A program made the translations under genes and the position numbers. A stretch of 64,000 bases of DNA from an uncultured Campylobacter sp. (GTDB lineage Bacteria > Campylobacterota > Campylobacteria > Campylobacterales > Campylobacteraceae), in contig NZ_CAJPQR010000001.1 of the NCBI RefSeq assembly GCF_905372745.1, positions 1-64,000 on the forward strand. The letters are read 5' to 3'. Shown in pieces: positions 26,746-34,296 of the stretch; position 1 is the stretch's first letter; the number at the start of each line of letters is the position of its first letter. The notes under the pieces are model-generated. The model had not been told where the DNA came from. It saw nothing but the letters and a program-made list of their open reading frames with translations, and made no database searches.

Positions 26746-27363
26746 TTAGCCGTTTTGGTTTTTGGATTCAAAAAATTTGTAATAAAGCATATAAATTAAT
26801 GATGTCAGTAAATATATTCCTATGCCAGAAAAAATACCCTGAAAAAGCGGTATATACTGAAATATCTCAAATTTGGTCGCAAAATCTATATAAAAACGCG
26901 GCCATCCTATAAAAGTAACGCCGCCGGTGACGATGTAGCCCGTGTAATACACGTATATCGCAAAAAAACCGAATATAAAGCTCAATACGAGTATTTTCCA
27001 GTTTAGTTTTTCTATACCCTCGCGATCGCCTATATCCGTGTCCATAAATACGGTGTACATGCAGGTAACGTAAAATACCATCTCCGCCGCCCAAAGCAGC
27101 CCCAGTACCCACATATAGCTCGTGTAAAATTCGATCTCCTCTTTAAACGGGCTCACATCGCTAAAGATTTGGATATTCGGAAAGTACTGCTTCATAAAAT
27201 TTACGAACTCGCGGCAAATCTCGCAGCGAGAAAGGATGTCGCCAGGTATGATAAAAATGCCGAGGGCAAATAAAAAATAGACCGCCACAATGATGTTCGT
27301 AGCGACCTTGTCGTGGGTTTTACAATATTTATATAAAAAACTTTCTTGCAAAGTCGTCTCCAT
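26746..27363 (-). CDS. Multi-pass membrane protein of unknown function
   Basis: The 205-residue protein has about four membrane helices (near 22-42, 83-103, 126-147, 170-195). A Cys pair (SRCEICREF, about 46-49) lies in the first extracytoplasmic loop and could form a disulfide or bind metal. Aromatic residues are abundant. There is no family signature that I recognise. The ATG at 27363 has no strong ribosome binding site. It lies alone in a minus-strand series, 98 bases after the DnaJ-like gene's stop; cotranscription is possible. Confidence 0.65.
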   Translation of the reverse strand: METTLQESFLYKYCKTHDKVATNIIVAVYFLFALGIFIIPGDILSRCEICREFVNFMKQYFPNIQIFSDVSPFKEEIEFYTSYMWVLGLLWAAEMVFYVTCMYTVFMDTDIGDREGIEKLNWKILVLSFIFGFFAIYVYYTGYIVTGGVTFIGWPRFYIDFATKFEIFQYIPLFQGIFSGIGIYLLTSLIYMLYYKFFESKNQNG

Positions 27364-27461
27364 ATCGTTTAAATTTAGCCAGCCGAGGCAGGGTTTACGT
27401 CCGCGCGGCTAAAACGCAAATTTGATTTAGCGTCAAATTTGCCCAAATTTGAAAGACAAAT

Positions 27462-28277
27462 TTACTCCGCGCCCGACTCAAGCTCCTTAAAATACGGCTT
27501 CAAGCTCTCATAGGCGTTTTGGATACGCTGAAACTGCGTTTTGCACTCGTCCAAAAGTTCGGGGCTAAGCGCGGCGTGAAAGTCTGGATGATAGGCTTTG
27601 ACAAGCTCCAGGTAGCAGTTTCGTACCTCCTCGAAGCTATCGTTTTTATCGCATCCAAGCACCGTAAAATGATCCTCAAAAAGGCTAGCAAGTGTTGCAA
27701 ATTTGGCCTCGTTTTTCTTGGCGCAGATTTTGATGCGTTTTTTAAATTTTTCAAATTCCTCTTCGTTATAGTTAAAGATGATCGAAAATTTCATGTATTC
27801 GCTTTTGTTAAACAGCTCTTCCAGGCGCGCGCACTCGCCCAAATTTGCGATATTTAGGGCGATTTGACCCTCGGCGGATAAAATTTGCTTTGACTCAAAG
27901 CCCTTGATGATATGCGAGATGAAGGACTCGTTTGAGCGATCGAAGCTAAATATCGCGCCACCCCGCACGAAGGCGACGTCGACGAATACCATGGCTTTGA
28001 GCGAGTTTGGTTGGATGTAGTGGAGTTTGATGGTTTTATACTCGGCGAAGTTTAAATTTACGTTTTTTAGCTCGTATCTTTGGCAGAGTTTTTTTAGAAA
28101 TTTGACGAAATATTTGCGCTGAACCTTCTCGTTTTCGTCGTAAAACGACATCACTTTGCCTTTTTGCCCCAGCGTCTTGGCGAAGTTTCGCTTTATGAGC
28201 GCTTGCAGCTCGAAAAACAGATCGGCGTCCGAGGTTTCTATGCTTAGAGATTCTAGATTTTGACTTACTTTTATCAA
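27462..28277 (-). CDS. DnaJ-like protein with C-terminal J domain
   Basis: The 271-residue protein carries a J domain at its C-terminus (about 205-265) with the diagnostic HPD in VKAYHPDFHA. There is no Gly/Phe region or zinc finger, so it is a class III J protein. The N-terminal 200 residues are of unknown fold and may define its client. It would stimulate DnaK. The start is TTG at 28277, the only start in range, behind AAAGG. The order dnaJ-like, bpt, small protein, pycA is the one I know from C. jejuni (Cj1034c-Cj1037c). Confidence 0.86.
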   Translation of the reverse strand: MIKVSQNLESLSIETSDADLFFELQALIKRNFAKTLGQKGKVMSFYDENEKVQRKYFVKFLKKLCQRYELKNVNLNFAEYKTIKLHYIQPNSLKAMVFVDVAFVRGGAIFSFDRSNESFISHIIKGFESKQILSAEGQIALNIANLGECARLEELFNKSEYMKFSIIFNYNEEEFEKFKKRIKICAKKNEAKFATLASLFEDHFTVLGCDKNDSFEEVRNCYLELVKAYHPDFHAALSPELLDECKTQFQRIQNAYESLKPYFKELESGAE

Positions 28278-28312
28278 ATTTTGCCTTTATAAAACGCACT
28301 TGAAAGCATTTT

Positions 28313-29035
28313 TTATTCCGCTTTTTCCCACACGGGCGTTTCATCTAGCGCGACGTATTCGCGCAGGCGCTCGTAGGGCTTGTAGTCAGCCTTATAAGCT
28401 AGGCTAGGGCAGTCTTTGACGTAGTAGCCTAGATATATCCAGCGTAAATTTAGCTGCTGTGCGAGTAAAATTTGCTGATAGAGCGAGTATCTGCCGATAC
28501 TAAGGTCCGCAAAATCAGGATCGTAATAGCAATAAACCGCCGAGATACCGTCGCTAAGGATATCGACTAGATCGACGCCGATGAGCCGGCCGTCTGTAAA
28601 ATACGCTATCTCCTTGCCAAACTCCGCATGCCCCGCGACGTAGAGCTCGTAGTAGCGGCGAAAATCCAGCTCGTAGTACTTCCACTCGCGCTTTTGCTGC
28701 ATAAATTTATGATATTTTTTGTATAACGCCACGTGCGCGTCGTCTATGAGCGGCTTTGTGAGGATGATTTTGGTGTTTTCGTTTTTGCGTATCGTACGGC
28801 GGGCGGATTTGCTAAATTTAAAATTTAGCGCATCGACCCTGATATTTACGCACTCGCGGCAACCCGCGCAGTTTGGCTTAGAGAAATATTTGCCAAAGCG
28901 CCTAAAGCCGCGCCTAGCTAGAGCGTCGTTTACGGCAAAGTCGCAGCCGTCTATGTAGCGATACTCCATGCGCGAGTCCCTGTCCTTGAGGTAGGGGCAG
29001 GGGCTAGGCAGGGTGGAAAACGGCACGACTAGCAC
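28313..29035 (-). CDS. bpt: Aspartate/glutamate leucyltransferase (Bpt/Ate family)
   Basis: The 240-residue protein matches bacterial aminoacyl-tRNA-protein transferases: CPYLKDRDSRMEYRYIDG at the start, CAGCRECVNIRVD in the middle and the GNAT-like C-terminal half (GVDLVDILSDGISAVYCYYDP, LYQQILLAQQLNLRWIYLGYY). It adds Leu to N-terminal Asp or Glu, making N-degrons for ClpS-ClpAP. The start is GTG at 29035, which overlaps the small upstream gene by 7 bases. Confidence 0.92.
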   Translation of the reverse strand: MLVVPFSTLPSPCPYLKDRDSRMEYRYIDGCDFAVNDALARRGFRRFGKYFSKPNCAGCRECVNIRVDALNFKFSKSARRTIRKNENTKIILTKPLIDDAHVALYKKYHKFMQQKREWKYYELDFRRYYELYVAGHAEFGKEIAYFTDGRLIGVDLVDILSDGISAVYCYYDPDFADLSIGRYSLYQQILLAQQLNLRWIYLGYYVKDCPSLAYKADYKPYERLREYVALDETPVWEKAE

Positions 29036-29250
29036 TTTTTGATATCCGCGTCCTTGACGTAGGCTAGAAACTCGTCACGCAAATTTTGCTCTTTGTGCGC
29101 GATGGCTTCTTCTTTGCTGAAAGTTTTTGGCTCAGGCTTTAAATTTTGCTTTGCGACATTTTTGGCGGCTGAATTTGAGCTCAAATTTGCATTTTGCTCC
29201 TTTTGCAGCTCTTTTTTTATATCCTTTAAACTATCGAAAAAATCATTCAT
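29029..29250 (-). CDS. Small conserved polar protein between pycA and bpt
   Basis: The 73-residue protein is almost entirely helical and charged (MNDFFDSLKDIKKELQKEQN ... KEQNLRDEFLAYVKDADIKKC). It overlaps pycA by 8 bases and bpt by 7, so it is translated as part of this unit. A gene of this size sits at the same place in C. jejuni (Cj1036c). Function unknown. Confidence 0.75.
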   Translation of the reverse strand: MNDFFDSLKDIKKELQKEQNANLSSNSAAKNVAKQNLKPEPKTFSKEEAIAHKEQNLRDEFLAYVKDADIKKC

Positions 29251-30709
29251 CCGCGTGCTCCTCTTTAAATTTCCTAGCGTCTTTTACTCTTTGTATCGCG
29301 GCGGCGATGGCGGCGATTACCTCTTCGTTGTCTTCGTTGTCTTTGGTTTTCATCTTTTCTAGCAGGGTAGGCATCTTGTTTTCGACGTATGACGTGTCGA
29401 AAAATCCTCGCCTAAAGTCGCGCTCCTTACTGATGCTGAGCAAAAACGGGATCGTGGTTTTGACGCTGCCTTCGATCGTAAACTCATCCAGCGCGCGTTT
29501 TAGTTTATTTACGGCTAGATCGTAGCTAGGGGCGCGGACGATGAGTTTAGCCAGCAAGCTATCGTAAAACGGCGGTATCTGATAGTCTTTATATAGATGG
29601 CTATCCACGCGAACGGAAGGGCCTAGAGCAGGGTAGTAGCCGCTGATCTCGCCGGGACTTGGGATAAAGTTTTGCCATGCGTCCTCAGCGGTGATACGAG
29701 CCTCGATCGCAAAGCCTTGCGTGATGACGTCGCTTTGCTCCATATCTAGGATCTCGCCCGCCGCGATGCGGATCTGGCGCACGATGAGATCCACGCCCGT
29801 GATCTCCTCGGTCACGCCGTGCTCGACCTGGATACGGGTGTTCATCTCCATAAAATAAAAGTTGTTGTAATCATCGAGCAAAAACTCGATCGTGCCGGCG
29901 TTGGTGTAGTTTACGGCCTTTGCCGCGGCGACTGCGGTCACGCCCATGCTCTTTCGCAGGCTTTCGCTCATCGTCGGACTCGGCGCTATCTCGAGGATCT
30001 TTTGGTGGCGGCGCTGGATCGAGCAGTCGCGTTCGGCCAGGTGGATGATGTTGCCGTATTTATCGCCTAAAATTTGAAACTCGATGTGGCGCGGATTTAC
30101 GACGTATTTTTCCATAAAAACTTCGTCGTTGTTAAAAAACGCCTTAGCTTCGCGCGTGCAGCTTTCAAAGCTAGACTCTAGCTCCTCTTCCTTCCATACC
30201 ACTCGAATACCGCGTCCGCCGCCGCCGCCGCTAGCTTTTAGGATGACCGGGTAGCCGATACGTTCGGCGTATAGTTTGATGTTTTCTATCGTTTCGTTGT
30301 TTAGCTTTTCGGTGCCAGGCACGATAGGGATACCGTTTTTATTCATCAGATAGCGAGCGATGTTTTTATTGCCCATTTTGCGGATGACGTCGGCGGTAGG
30401 TCCGATGAAAACAAGCCCCGCATCCTCGACCTCTTTGGCAAATTCGTAGTTTTCGCTCAAAAATCCGTAGCCCGGGTGTATCGCGTCTGCGCCGCAAGCT
30501 TTTGCTACCTCGACGATGCGCTTGGCGTCTAGGTAGCCCTTGATCGGGTCGATGCCGATCTGATAGGCCTCGTCGGCTATTTTGACGTGCAGGCAGTCTT
30601 GATCGGGCTTGGTGTAAATGGCGACGTTTTTGATGTGTAGATCTTTGCAGGCGCGGATCACGCGAACGGCGATCTCTCCGCGGTTTGCGATCAAAATTTT
30701 ATGTATCAC
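29243..30709 (-). CDS. pycA: Pyruvate carboxylase subunit A (biotin carboxylase)
   Basis: The 488-residue protein has the biotin carboxylase fold: N-terminal ILIANRGEIAVRVIRA, ATP-grasp glycine loop ILKASGGGGGRGIRVVW (about 158-174), EMNTRIQVEHGVTEEITGVD and the C-terminal FYDSLLAKLIVRA. It carboxylates biotin with bicarbonate and ATP. AccC and PycA are hard to separate by sequence alone; the acidic C-terminal tail (KTKDNEDNEEVIAAI...) and the bpt/dnaJ-like neighbours match the C. jejuni pycA locus, so I choose PycA. PycB, with biotin and carboxyltransferase, must be elsewhere. Confidence 0.85.
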   Translation of the reverse strand: MIHKILIANRGEIAVRVIRACKDLHIKNVAIYTKPDQDCLHVKIADEAYQIGIDPIKGYLDAKRIVEVAKACGADAIHPGYGFLSENYEFAKEVEDAGLVFIGPTADVIRKMGNKNIARYLMNKNGIPIVPGTEKLNNETIENIKLYAERIGYPVILKASGGGGGRGIRVVWKEEELESSFESCTREAKAFFNNDEVFMEKYVVNPRHIEFQILGDKYGNIIHLAERDCSIQRRHQKILEIAPSPTMSESLRKSMGVTAVAAAKAVNYTNAGTIEFLLDDYNNFYFMEMNTRIQVEHGVTEEITGVDLIVRQIRIAAGEILDMEQSDVITQGFAIEARITAEDAWQNFIPSPGEISGYYPALGPSVRVDSHLYKDYQIPPFYDSLLAKLIVRAPSYDLAVNKLKRALDEFTIEGSVKTTIPFLLSISKERDFRRGFFDTSYVENKMPTLLEKMKTKDNEDNEEVIAAIAAAIQRVKDARKFKEEHADE

Positions 30710-30961
30710 TTGGCTTTCCTTTCTTGTCGTTTTCTGAATTTTACTCTTTTTTGCTTGCTGATGCTTGAAATTCGTTATTTATGCTATATTTATGGCGTAA
30801 GATAACATAAAGATTTTTTATAGACGATTAAATGCGGCAAATTTAGCGCATAAATTTGAAATTTTATATACTCGCGGTAAATTTAGCGCAATAAAATAAG
30901 CGAAAAAATGAAATTTTTGTAAATACATCAAAATTTATGAAAGATTTAAGAAACCTTTGGC

Positions 30962-30967
30962 TATACT
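30962..30967 (+). promoter_or_regulatory. Predicted -10 box of the tRNA-Arg gene
   Basis: TATACT 18 bases before the mature tRNA 5' end, directly after a TTGG. Confidence 0.5.
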
Positions 30968-30985
30968 TCACATTTCTTTTAAAGT

Positions 30986-31062
30986 GCGCTCGTAGCTCAG
31001 CTGGATAGAGCATTTGATTGCGGTTCAAAAGGTCAGGGATTCGAATTCCTTCGAGCGCACCA
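30986..31062 (+). tRNA. tRNA-Arg with anticodon GCG
   Basis: The 77 bases fold as a complete cloverleaf with encoded CCA: acceptor GCGCTCG/CGAGCGC, D stem GCTC/GAGC, anticodon stem TTTGA/TCAAA with loop TTGCGGT, T stem AGGGA/TCCTT and loop TTCGAAT. The anticodon is GCG, which reads CGC and CGT. The body closely resembles the usual bacterial tRNA-Arg(ACG), whose A34 is edited to inosine by TadA; here position 34 is G, so no inosine is possible. Confidence 0.95.
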
Positions 31063-31179
31063 CTATATCTCTAAAAACAATAAAATTCCCTATATTACAA
31101 GTACTTACATTTAACTTAGCTTTAAATAATTTTAATTTTGCGCGCAACCATATTTTACATTCTATTAGAGGAAAGTGCG

Positions 31180-31260
31180 ATGGAAAAATCTAAAATTATT
31201 GCAGTTTTGGATGATATTTTAGTATCTAGTAGGGCATGGACATTTTGCTTAAGTTTTTAA
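31180..31260 (+). CDS. Short ORF downstream of the tRNA (26 aa), possible gene stub
   Basis: ATG 31180 follows AGAGGAAAG at a suitable distance. The product, MEKSKIIAVLDDILVSSRAW..., starts like a globular protein but stops after 26 codons. This may be the 5' remnant of a gene, perhaps carried by an element that once used the tRNA as an integration site. I see no attachment repeat or integrase. Expression is uncertain. Confidence 0.3.
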   Translation: MEKSKIIAVLDDILVSSRAWTFCLSF

Positions 31261-31343
31261 AAAGTCTGCTATACGCGTGGATTATGAATAAGAAAAATAA
31301 ATTCACTTTTAGAGTTTAAGAGATATCGTGCATGATTAATCGT

Positions 31344-31367
31344 ATAAAAGCCGGCCTTGAGCCGGCT
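31344..31367 (-). terminator. Intrinsic terminator of the metNIQ cluster
   Basis: AGCCGGC (31349-31355) and GCCGGCT (31361-31367) form a 7-bp GC stem. On the minus strand it is followed by TTTTAT. It lies four bases after the last metQ stop. Confidence 0.85.
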
Positions 31368-31370
31368 AAA

Positions 31371-32150
31371 TCAAAACACGGGCAGGATCGCCCCGTCGTA
31401 TCTTTTTAGGATAAACTCCTTCGTCTCGGGGCTGGTTGCGGCTTTAACCAGGGCTTTGATTTTCGGGCTGTTTTCGTTGCCCGCTTTGACCGCGATGATG
31501 TTGGCGTAAGGGCTTTCGGTACCTTCGATAGCTAGCGAGTCTTTTTTAGGATTCATGCCGATATCAAGGACGAAATTCGTGCTTATAGCGGCAAGATCGA
31601 CTTCGTCCAGAGTGCGAGGTATCTGCGCACCCTCAAGCTCGACGAAATTTAGGCGCTTTGGATTTTTCAAGATGTCTTTTGGCGTGGCTAGCTCAGCACT
31701 CTTATCTAGCTCGATGAGGCCTGCTTTTTGCAGGATATTTAGCGCTCTGTTGCCGTTAGTAGGATCGTAGGCGATCGCGACTTTAGCGCCGTCTTTTAGC
31801 TCACTTAGGCTCTTTATCTTTTTTGAGTAAAAGCCCAGCGGCTCAAGATGTATCGCCGCGGCGGTTATCAGGGTCGTGCCTTTTGTTTCATTGTGATTTT
31901 TTAGATACGGCCAGTGCTGAAAGAAATTCGCGTCCAAATCGCCGTCTTGCGTTGCTAAATTCGGTATCGAGTAGTCGTTTATCTCTTTGATGACTAGATC
32001 GTAGCCCTCTTTTGCTAGGATGGGTTTGATAAACTCCATGATCTCTGCGTGAGGTACGGGCGAGACGGCTACTAGGATAGTGTGATCTTTGTCTGCTGCA
32101 TAGAGGTTAAAGGCTAGCGCCAAACTTGCTAAAATTTTAAAAACTTTCAT
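31371..32150 (-). CDS. metQ: Methionine-binding protein, third tandem MetQ paralogue
   Basis: The 259-residue NlpA/MetQ-family protein shows the signal peptide MKVFKILASLALAFNLYA and then the family block VAVSPVPHAEIMEF, LDANFFQHWPYLKNHN, and LAAISTNFVLDIGMNP. No Cys lipobox is present, so it would be a free periplasmic protein, unlike E. coli MetQ. It is the most divergent of the three paralogues: VSPVPH replaces GASPVPH/GATPVPH and LAAISTN replaces V/FINVNYAL. Divergence suggests a different ligand or affinity. It is separated from the second copy by a terminator-like hairpin. Confidence 0.9.
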   Translation of the reverse strand: MKVFKILASLALAFNLYAADKDHTILVAVSPVPHAEIMEFIKPILAKEGYDLVIKEINDYSIPNLATQDGDLDANFFQHWPYLKNHNETKGTTLITAAAIHLEPLGFYSKKIKSLSELKDGAKVAIAYDPTNGNRALNILQKAGLIELDKSAELATPKDILKNPKRLNFVELEGAQIPRTLDEVDLAAISTNFVLDIGMNPKKDSLAIEGTESPYANIIAVKAGNENSPKIKALVKAATSPETKEFILKRYDGAILPVF

Positions 32151-32172
32151 TATATTTTCCTTTTTATTTTGA

Positions 32173-32211
32173 AAAACGGCGCTAAAAAGGTAAAAGCTTT
32201 TACGCCGTTTT
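32173..32211 (-). terminator. Terminator-like hairpin between second and third metQ (repeat copy 2)
   Basis: AAAACGGCG (32173-32181) and CGCCGTTTT (32203-32211) make a 9-bp stem; the loop carries the palindrome GTAAAAGCTTTTAC. On the minus strand a five-T run follows. The 39 bases are identical to those at 33133-33171. It ends 22 bases before the metQ start. Confidence 0.75.
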
Positions 32212-32338
32212 ATTTTTGGAGATTTTTTTCGACTATTTTTTATTTTTTCAAATTTGAGCCCTAAAATTTAAATAAAAAGCGTCTGTAACGATTTTAAAAA
32301 CTAAATTTTCGATGGCAAATCAGTCAAATTTGGCGCGA

Positions 32339-33112
32339 TCAGAAGCTCGGTATCACCGCGCCTTGATAGCGCTTTACGATAAAGTCTTTAATCTCGGGAG
32401 TTAGTATCGCTTTATCTAGAGCCTTGATTTTCGGATTATTTTCGTTGCCGGCCTTGGTCGCTACGTAGTTGGTGTACGGGCTATCTTTATCCTCGAGGAT
32501 TATCGCGTCTTTGGTCGGTTTGAGGCCGACATCCAGGGCGTAGTTTACGTTGATAAACGCTAGCGCGACGTCGTCGAGAGAGCGTGGCGTCTGTGCGGAC
32601 TCCATCTCTTTAAATTTGAGATTTTTCGGATTTTCTATGATATCTAGCGGGGATTTGTATTCACCCTCTTTAGCCTTTACGATGCCGGCTTTCTCGAGCA
32701 AATTTATCGAGCGCGTCGAGTCTGCGGCGTTGTTTGAGATAGCGATAATATCGCCGTCTTTTAGCTCGTCTAGGCTTTTTATCTTTTTAGAATACGCGCC
32801 CATAGGCTCGACGTGAACGCCCACGGTCGGCACGATGTGAGTGCCTTTGTCTTTGTTAAACGACTTCATATACGGCAGGCCTTGGAAGTAGTTGGCGTCG
32901 AGTTCGCCGTTTTCGACGGCGATGTTTGGGATCACGTAGTCGTTAAAAATTTTGACGTCGAGCTTGTAGCCCTCTTTTTCTAAGATCGGCTTTACGACCT
33001 CTTCTAAAATCTCGGCGTGAGGTACGGGAGATGCGCCTACGGTGATGGTTTTGTCGTTAGCATACAGGCCGCTAGCTAAAAGCGCGCCAAGAAGTATTTT
33101 TGAAAATTTCAT
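32339..33112 (-). CDS. metQ: Methionine-binding protein, second tandem MetQ paralogue
   Basis: The 257-residue protein has signal peptide MKFSKILLGALLASGLYAND, no lipobox, and the blocks ITVGASPVPHAEILEE, LDANYFQGLPYMKSFN, VEPMGAYSKKIKSLDEL and FINVNYALDVGL. It should deliver methionine, or a related amino acid, to MetNI. Compared with the first copy it has GLPYMK for HLPYLE in the ligand region. ATG 33112 is preceded by AAGGAA. The hairpin at 33133-33171 lies just upstream and may limit read-through from the first copy. Confidence 0.92.
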   Translation of the reverse strand: MKFSKILLGALLASGLYANDKTITVGASPVPHAEILEEVVKPILEKEGYKLDVKIFNDYVIPNIAVENGELDANYFQGLPYMKSFNKDKGTHIVPTVGVHVEPMGAYSKKIKSLDELKDGDIIAISNNAADSTRSINLLEKAGIVKAKEGEYKSPLDIIENPKNLKFKEMESAQTPRSLDDVALAFINVNYALDVGLKPTKDAIILEDKDSPYTNYVATKAGNENNPKIKALDKAILTPEIKDFIVKRYQGAVIPSF

Positions 33113-33132
33113 TATTATTCCTTTTTTGATAA

Positions 33133-33171
33133 AAAACGGCGCTAAAAAGGTAAAAGCTTTTACGCCGTTTT
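33133..33171 (-). terminator. Terminator-like hairpin between first and second metQ (repeat copy 1)
   Basis: Same sequence and fold as the element at 32173-32211 (9-bp stem AAAACGGCG/CGCCGTTTT). On the minus strand it is followed by six T, a good intrinsic terminator. It was evidently duplicated together with metQ. Confidence 0.78.
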
Positions 33172-33265
33172 GTTTTAAGAGCGGTCTCTAAACTAAATTT
33201 GGATTCGTTGTTTCGTTAAATTTGCCCGCGCCGCTCTAAATTTGAGCGGGCGGGGCTAAATTTGA

Positions 33266-34039
33266 TTAAAATGTCGGGATTATCGCGCCTTTATATTTTT
33301 CCTCGATAAATTTCTTTACCTCCGGGCTCGTGACGGCTTTGTCTAGAGCTTTGATTTTCGGGCTATTTTCATTGCCGACTTTGACCACGACGTAGTTGGT
33401 GTACGGGCTATCTTTACTCTCAAGCACGAGCGCGTCTTTGGTCGGGTTTAGGTTGGCGTTTAGAGCGTAGTTCGTGTTGATAACGGCGATGGCGACGTCA
33501 TCTAGCGTACGAGGAACTTGGGCGGTCTCGATCTCTTCAAATTTTAGCTTTTTTGGGTTTTCCGTGATATCAAGCGGAGTTTTTAGAGGATTGTCGTTTA
33601 GCTTTATTAGACCTGCGCTAGCTAGCACGTCAAGCGCGCGGCTCTCGTTTGTCGGGTCGTTTGGTATCGCTACGGTGCTGCCGTCTTTTAGCTCTTTGAT
33701 ATCTTTTATCTTTTTAGAGTAAACGCCCATAGGCTCGAGGTGAACGCCAACTGTTTTAACTAGATGAGTGCCTTTGTTTTTGTTAAATTCCTCAAGATAC
33801 GGCAGGTGCTGGAAGTAGTTAGCGTCTAGATCGCCGTCCTCGGTGGCTAAATTTGGAGTAGAGTAGTCGTTAAATTCTTTGATCTCAAGAGTAAAGCCAT
33901 CTTTTGCAAGGATAGGTTTTACGACTTCTAAAATTTCAGCATGCGGAACCGGCGTAGCGCCTACGACGATTTTCTCGGCGGCATTTACGACGACCGTTAG
34001 GCTTAGAGCAACTAGAGAGTATTTGAGTAGATTTTTCAT
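33266..34039 (-). CDS. metQ: Methionine-binding protein, first tandem MetQ paralogue
   Basis: The 257-residue protein has a signal peptide (MKNLLKYSLVALSLTVVVNA) without lipobox Cys, then IVVGATPVPHAEILEV, LDANYFQHLPYLEEFN, LEPMGVYSKKIKDIKEL and AVINTNYALNANL, all typical of MetQ. It is nearest to metI and the likely principal methionine receptor. The ATG at 34039 has ribosome binding site AAAAAGGAT, which can pair with an upstream ATATCCTTTTT. The 257-base leader has its own putative promoter and leader ORF. Confidence 0.93.
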   Translation of the reverse strand: MKNLLKYSLVALSLTVVVNAAEKIVVGATPVPHAEILEVVKPILAKDGFTLEIKEFNDYSTPNLATEDGDLDANYFQHLPYLEEFNKNKGTHLVKTVGVHLEPMGVYSKKIKDIKELKDGSTVAIPNDPTNESRALDVLASAGLIKLNDNPLKTPLDITENPKKLKFEEIETAQVPRTLDDVAIAVINTNYALNANLNPTKDALVLESKDSPYTNYVVVKVGNENSPKIKALDKAVTSPEVKKFIEEKYKGAIIPTF

Positions 34040-34042
34040 TTT

Positions 34043-34084
34043 ATATCCTTTTTAAAATTTGGCTAGCATTTAAAAAAAGGATAT
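34043..34084 (-). promoter_or_regulatory. Hairpin sequestering the ribosome binding site of the first metQ
   Basis: ATATCCTTTTT (plus strand 34043-34053) and AAAAAGGATAT (34074-34084) form a perfect 11-bp stem. In the mRNA the downstream arm contains the AAGGAT of the metQ ribosome binding site, so folding would block translation. Confidence 0.6.
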
Positions 34085-34096
34085 GAGCGGAGGCTT

Positions 34097-34154
34097 AAAT
34101 TTCTTTTTAAATGCTTAGCGAGACTAAGCGCTTAAAAAGAAATTTTGCGCTTAG
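34097..34154 (-). promoter_or_regulatory. Mutually exclusive hairpins in the metQ leader
   Basis: Structure A: AAATTTCTTTTTAA (34097-34110) pairs with TTAAAAAGAAATTT (34132-34145), and inside it GCTTAG (34113-34118) pairs with CTAAGC (34124-34129), 20 bp in all with one 2x2 internal loop. Structure B: CTAAGCGC (34124-34131) pairs with GCGCTTAG (34147-34154), 8 bp. A and B share 34124-34131, so only one can form. Structure B begins three bases after the leader ORF stop, so a ribosome stalled near that stop would favour A. Confidence 0.55.
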
Positions 34155-34156
34155 CG

Positions 34157-34216
34157 TTAGTCTTTCGACGACTTAAGTTCAGTGAAGCGACGCATTTCGC
34201 ACATATCTGATTTCAT
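34157..34216 (-). CDS. Leader peptide of the metQ transcript (19 aa, Met- and Cys-containing)
   Basis: ATG 34216 is preceded by AAAGGAT. The product MKSDMCEMRRFTELKSSKD has three Met in its first eight residues and one Cys. Met is normally rare, so a sulphur-amino-acid leader upstream of a methionine importer is suggestive. The stop at 34157-34159 abuts the alternative hairpins. Translation is predicted, not shown. Confidence 0.55.
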   Translation of the reverse strand: MKSDMCEMRRFTELKSSKD

Positions 34217-34249
34217 TTTCTATCCTTTCTTTGTAAAATTAATTTCGGG

Positions 34250-34255
34250 ATTTTA
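34250..34255 (-). promoter_or_regulatory. Possible -10 box of the metQ leader transcript
   Basis: TAAAAT on the minus strand preceded by a T-run, 34 bases upstream of the leader ORF start and after the metI stop. It would give the metQ genes a transcript separate from metNI. Confidence 0.4.
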
Positions 34256-34296
34256 TGCAAAAAAAGTTTAAAAGAAAATAAAATCAGACGTAAAAA

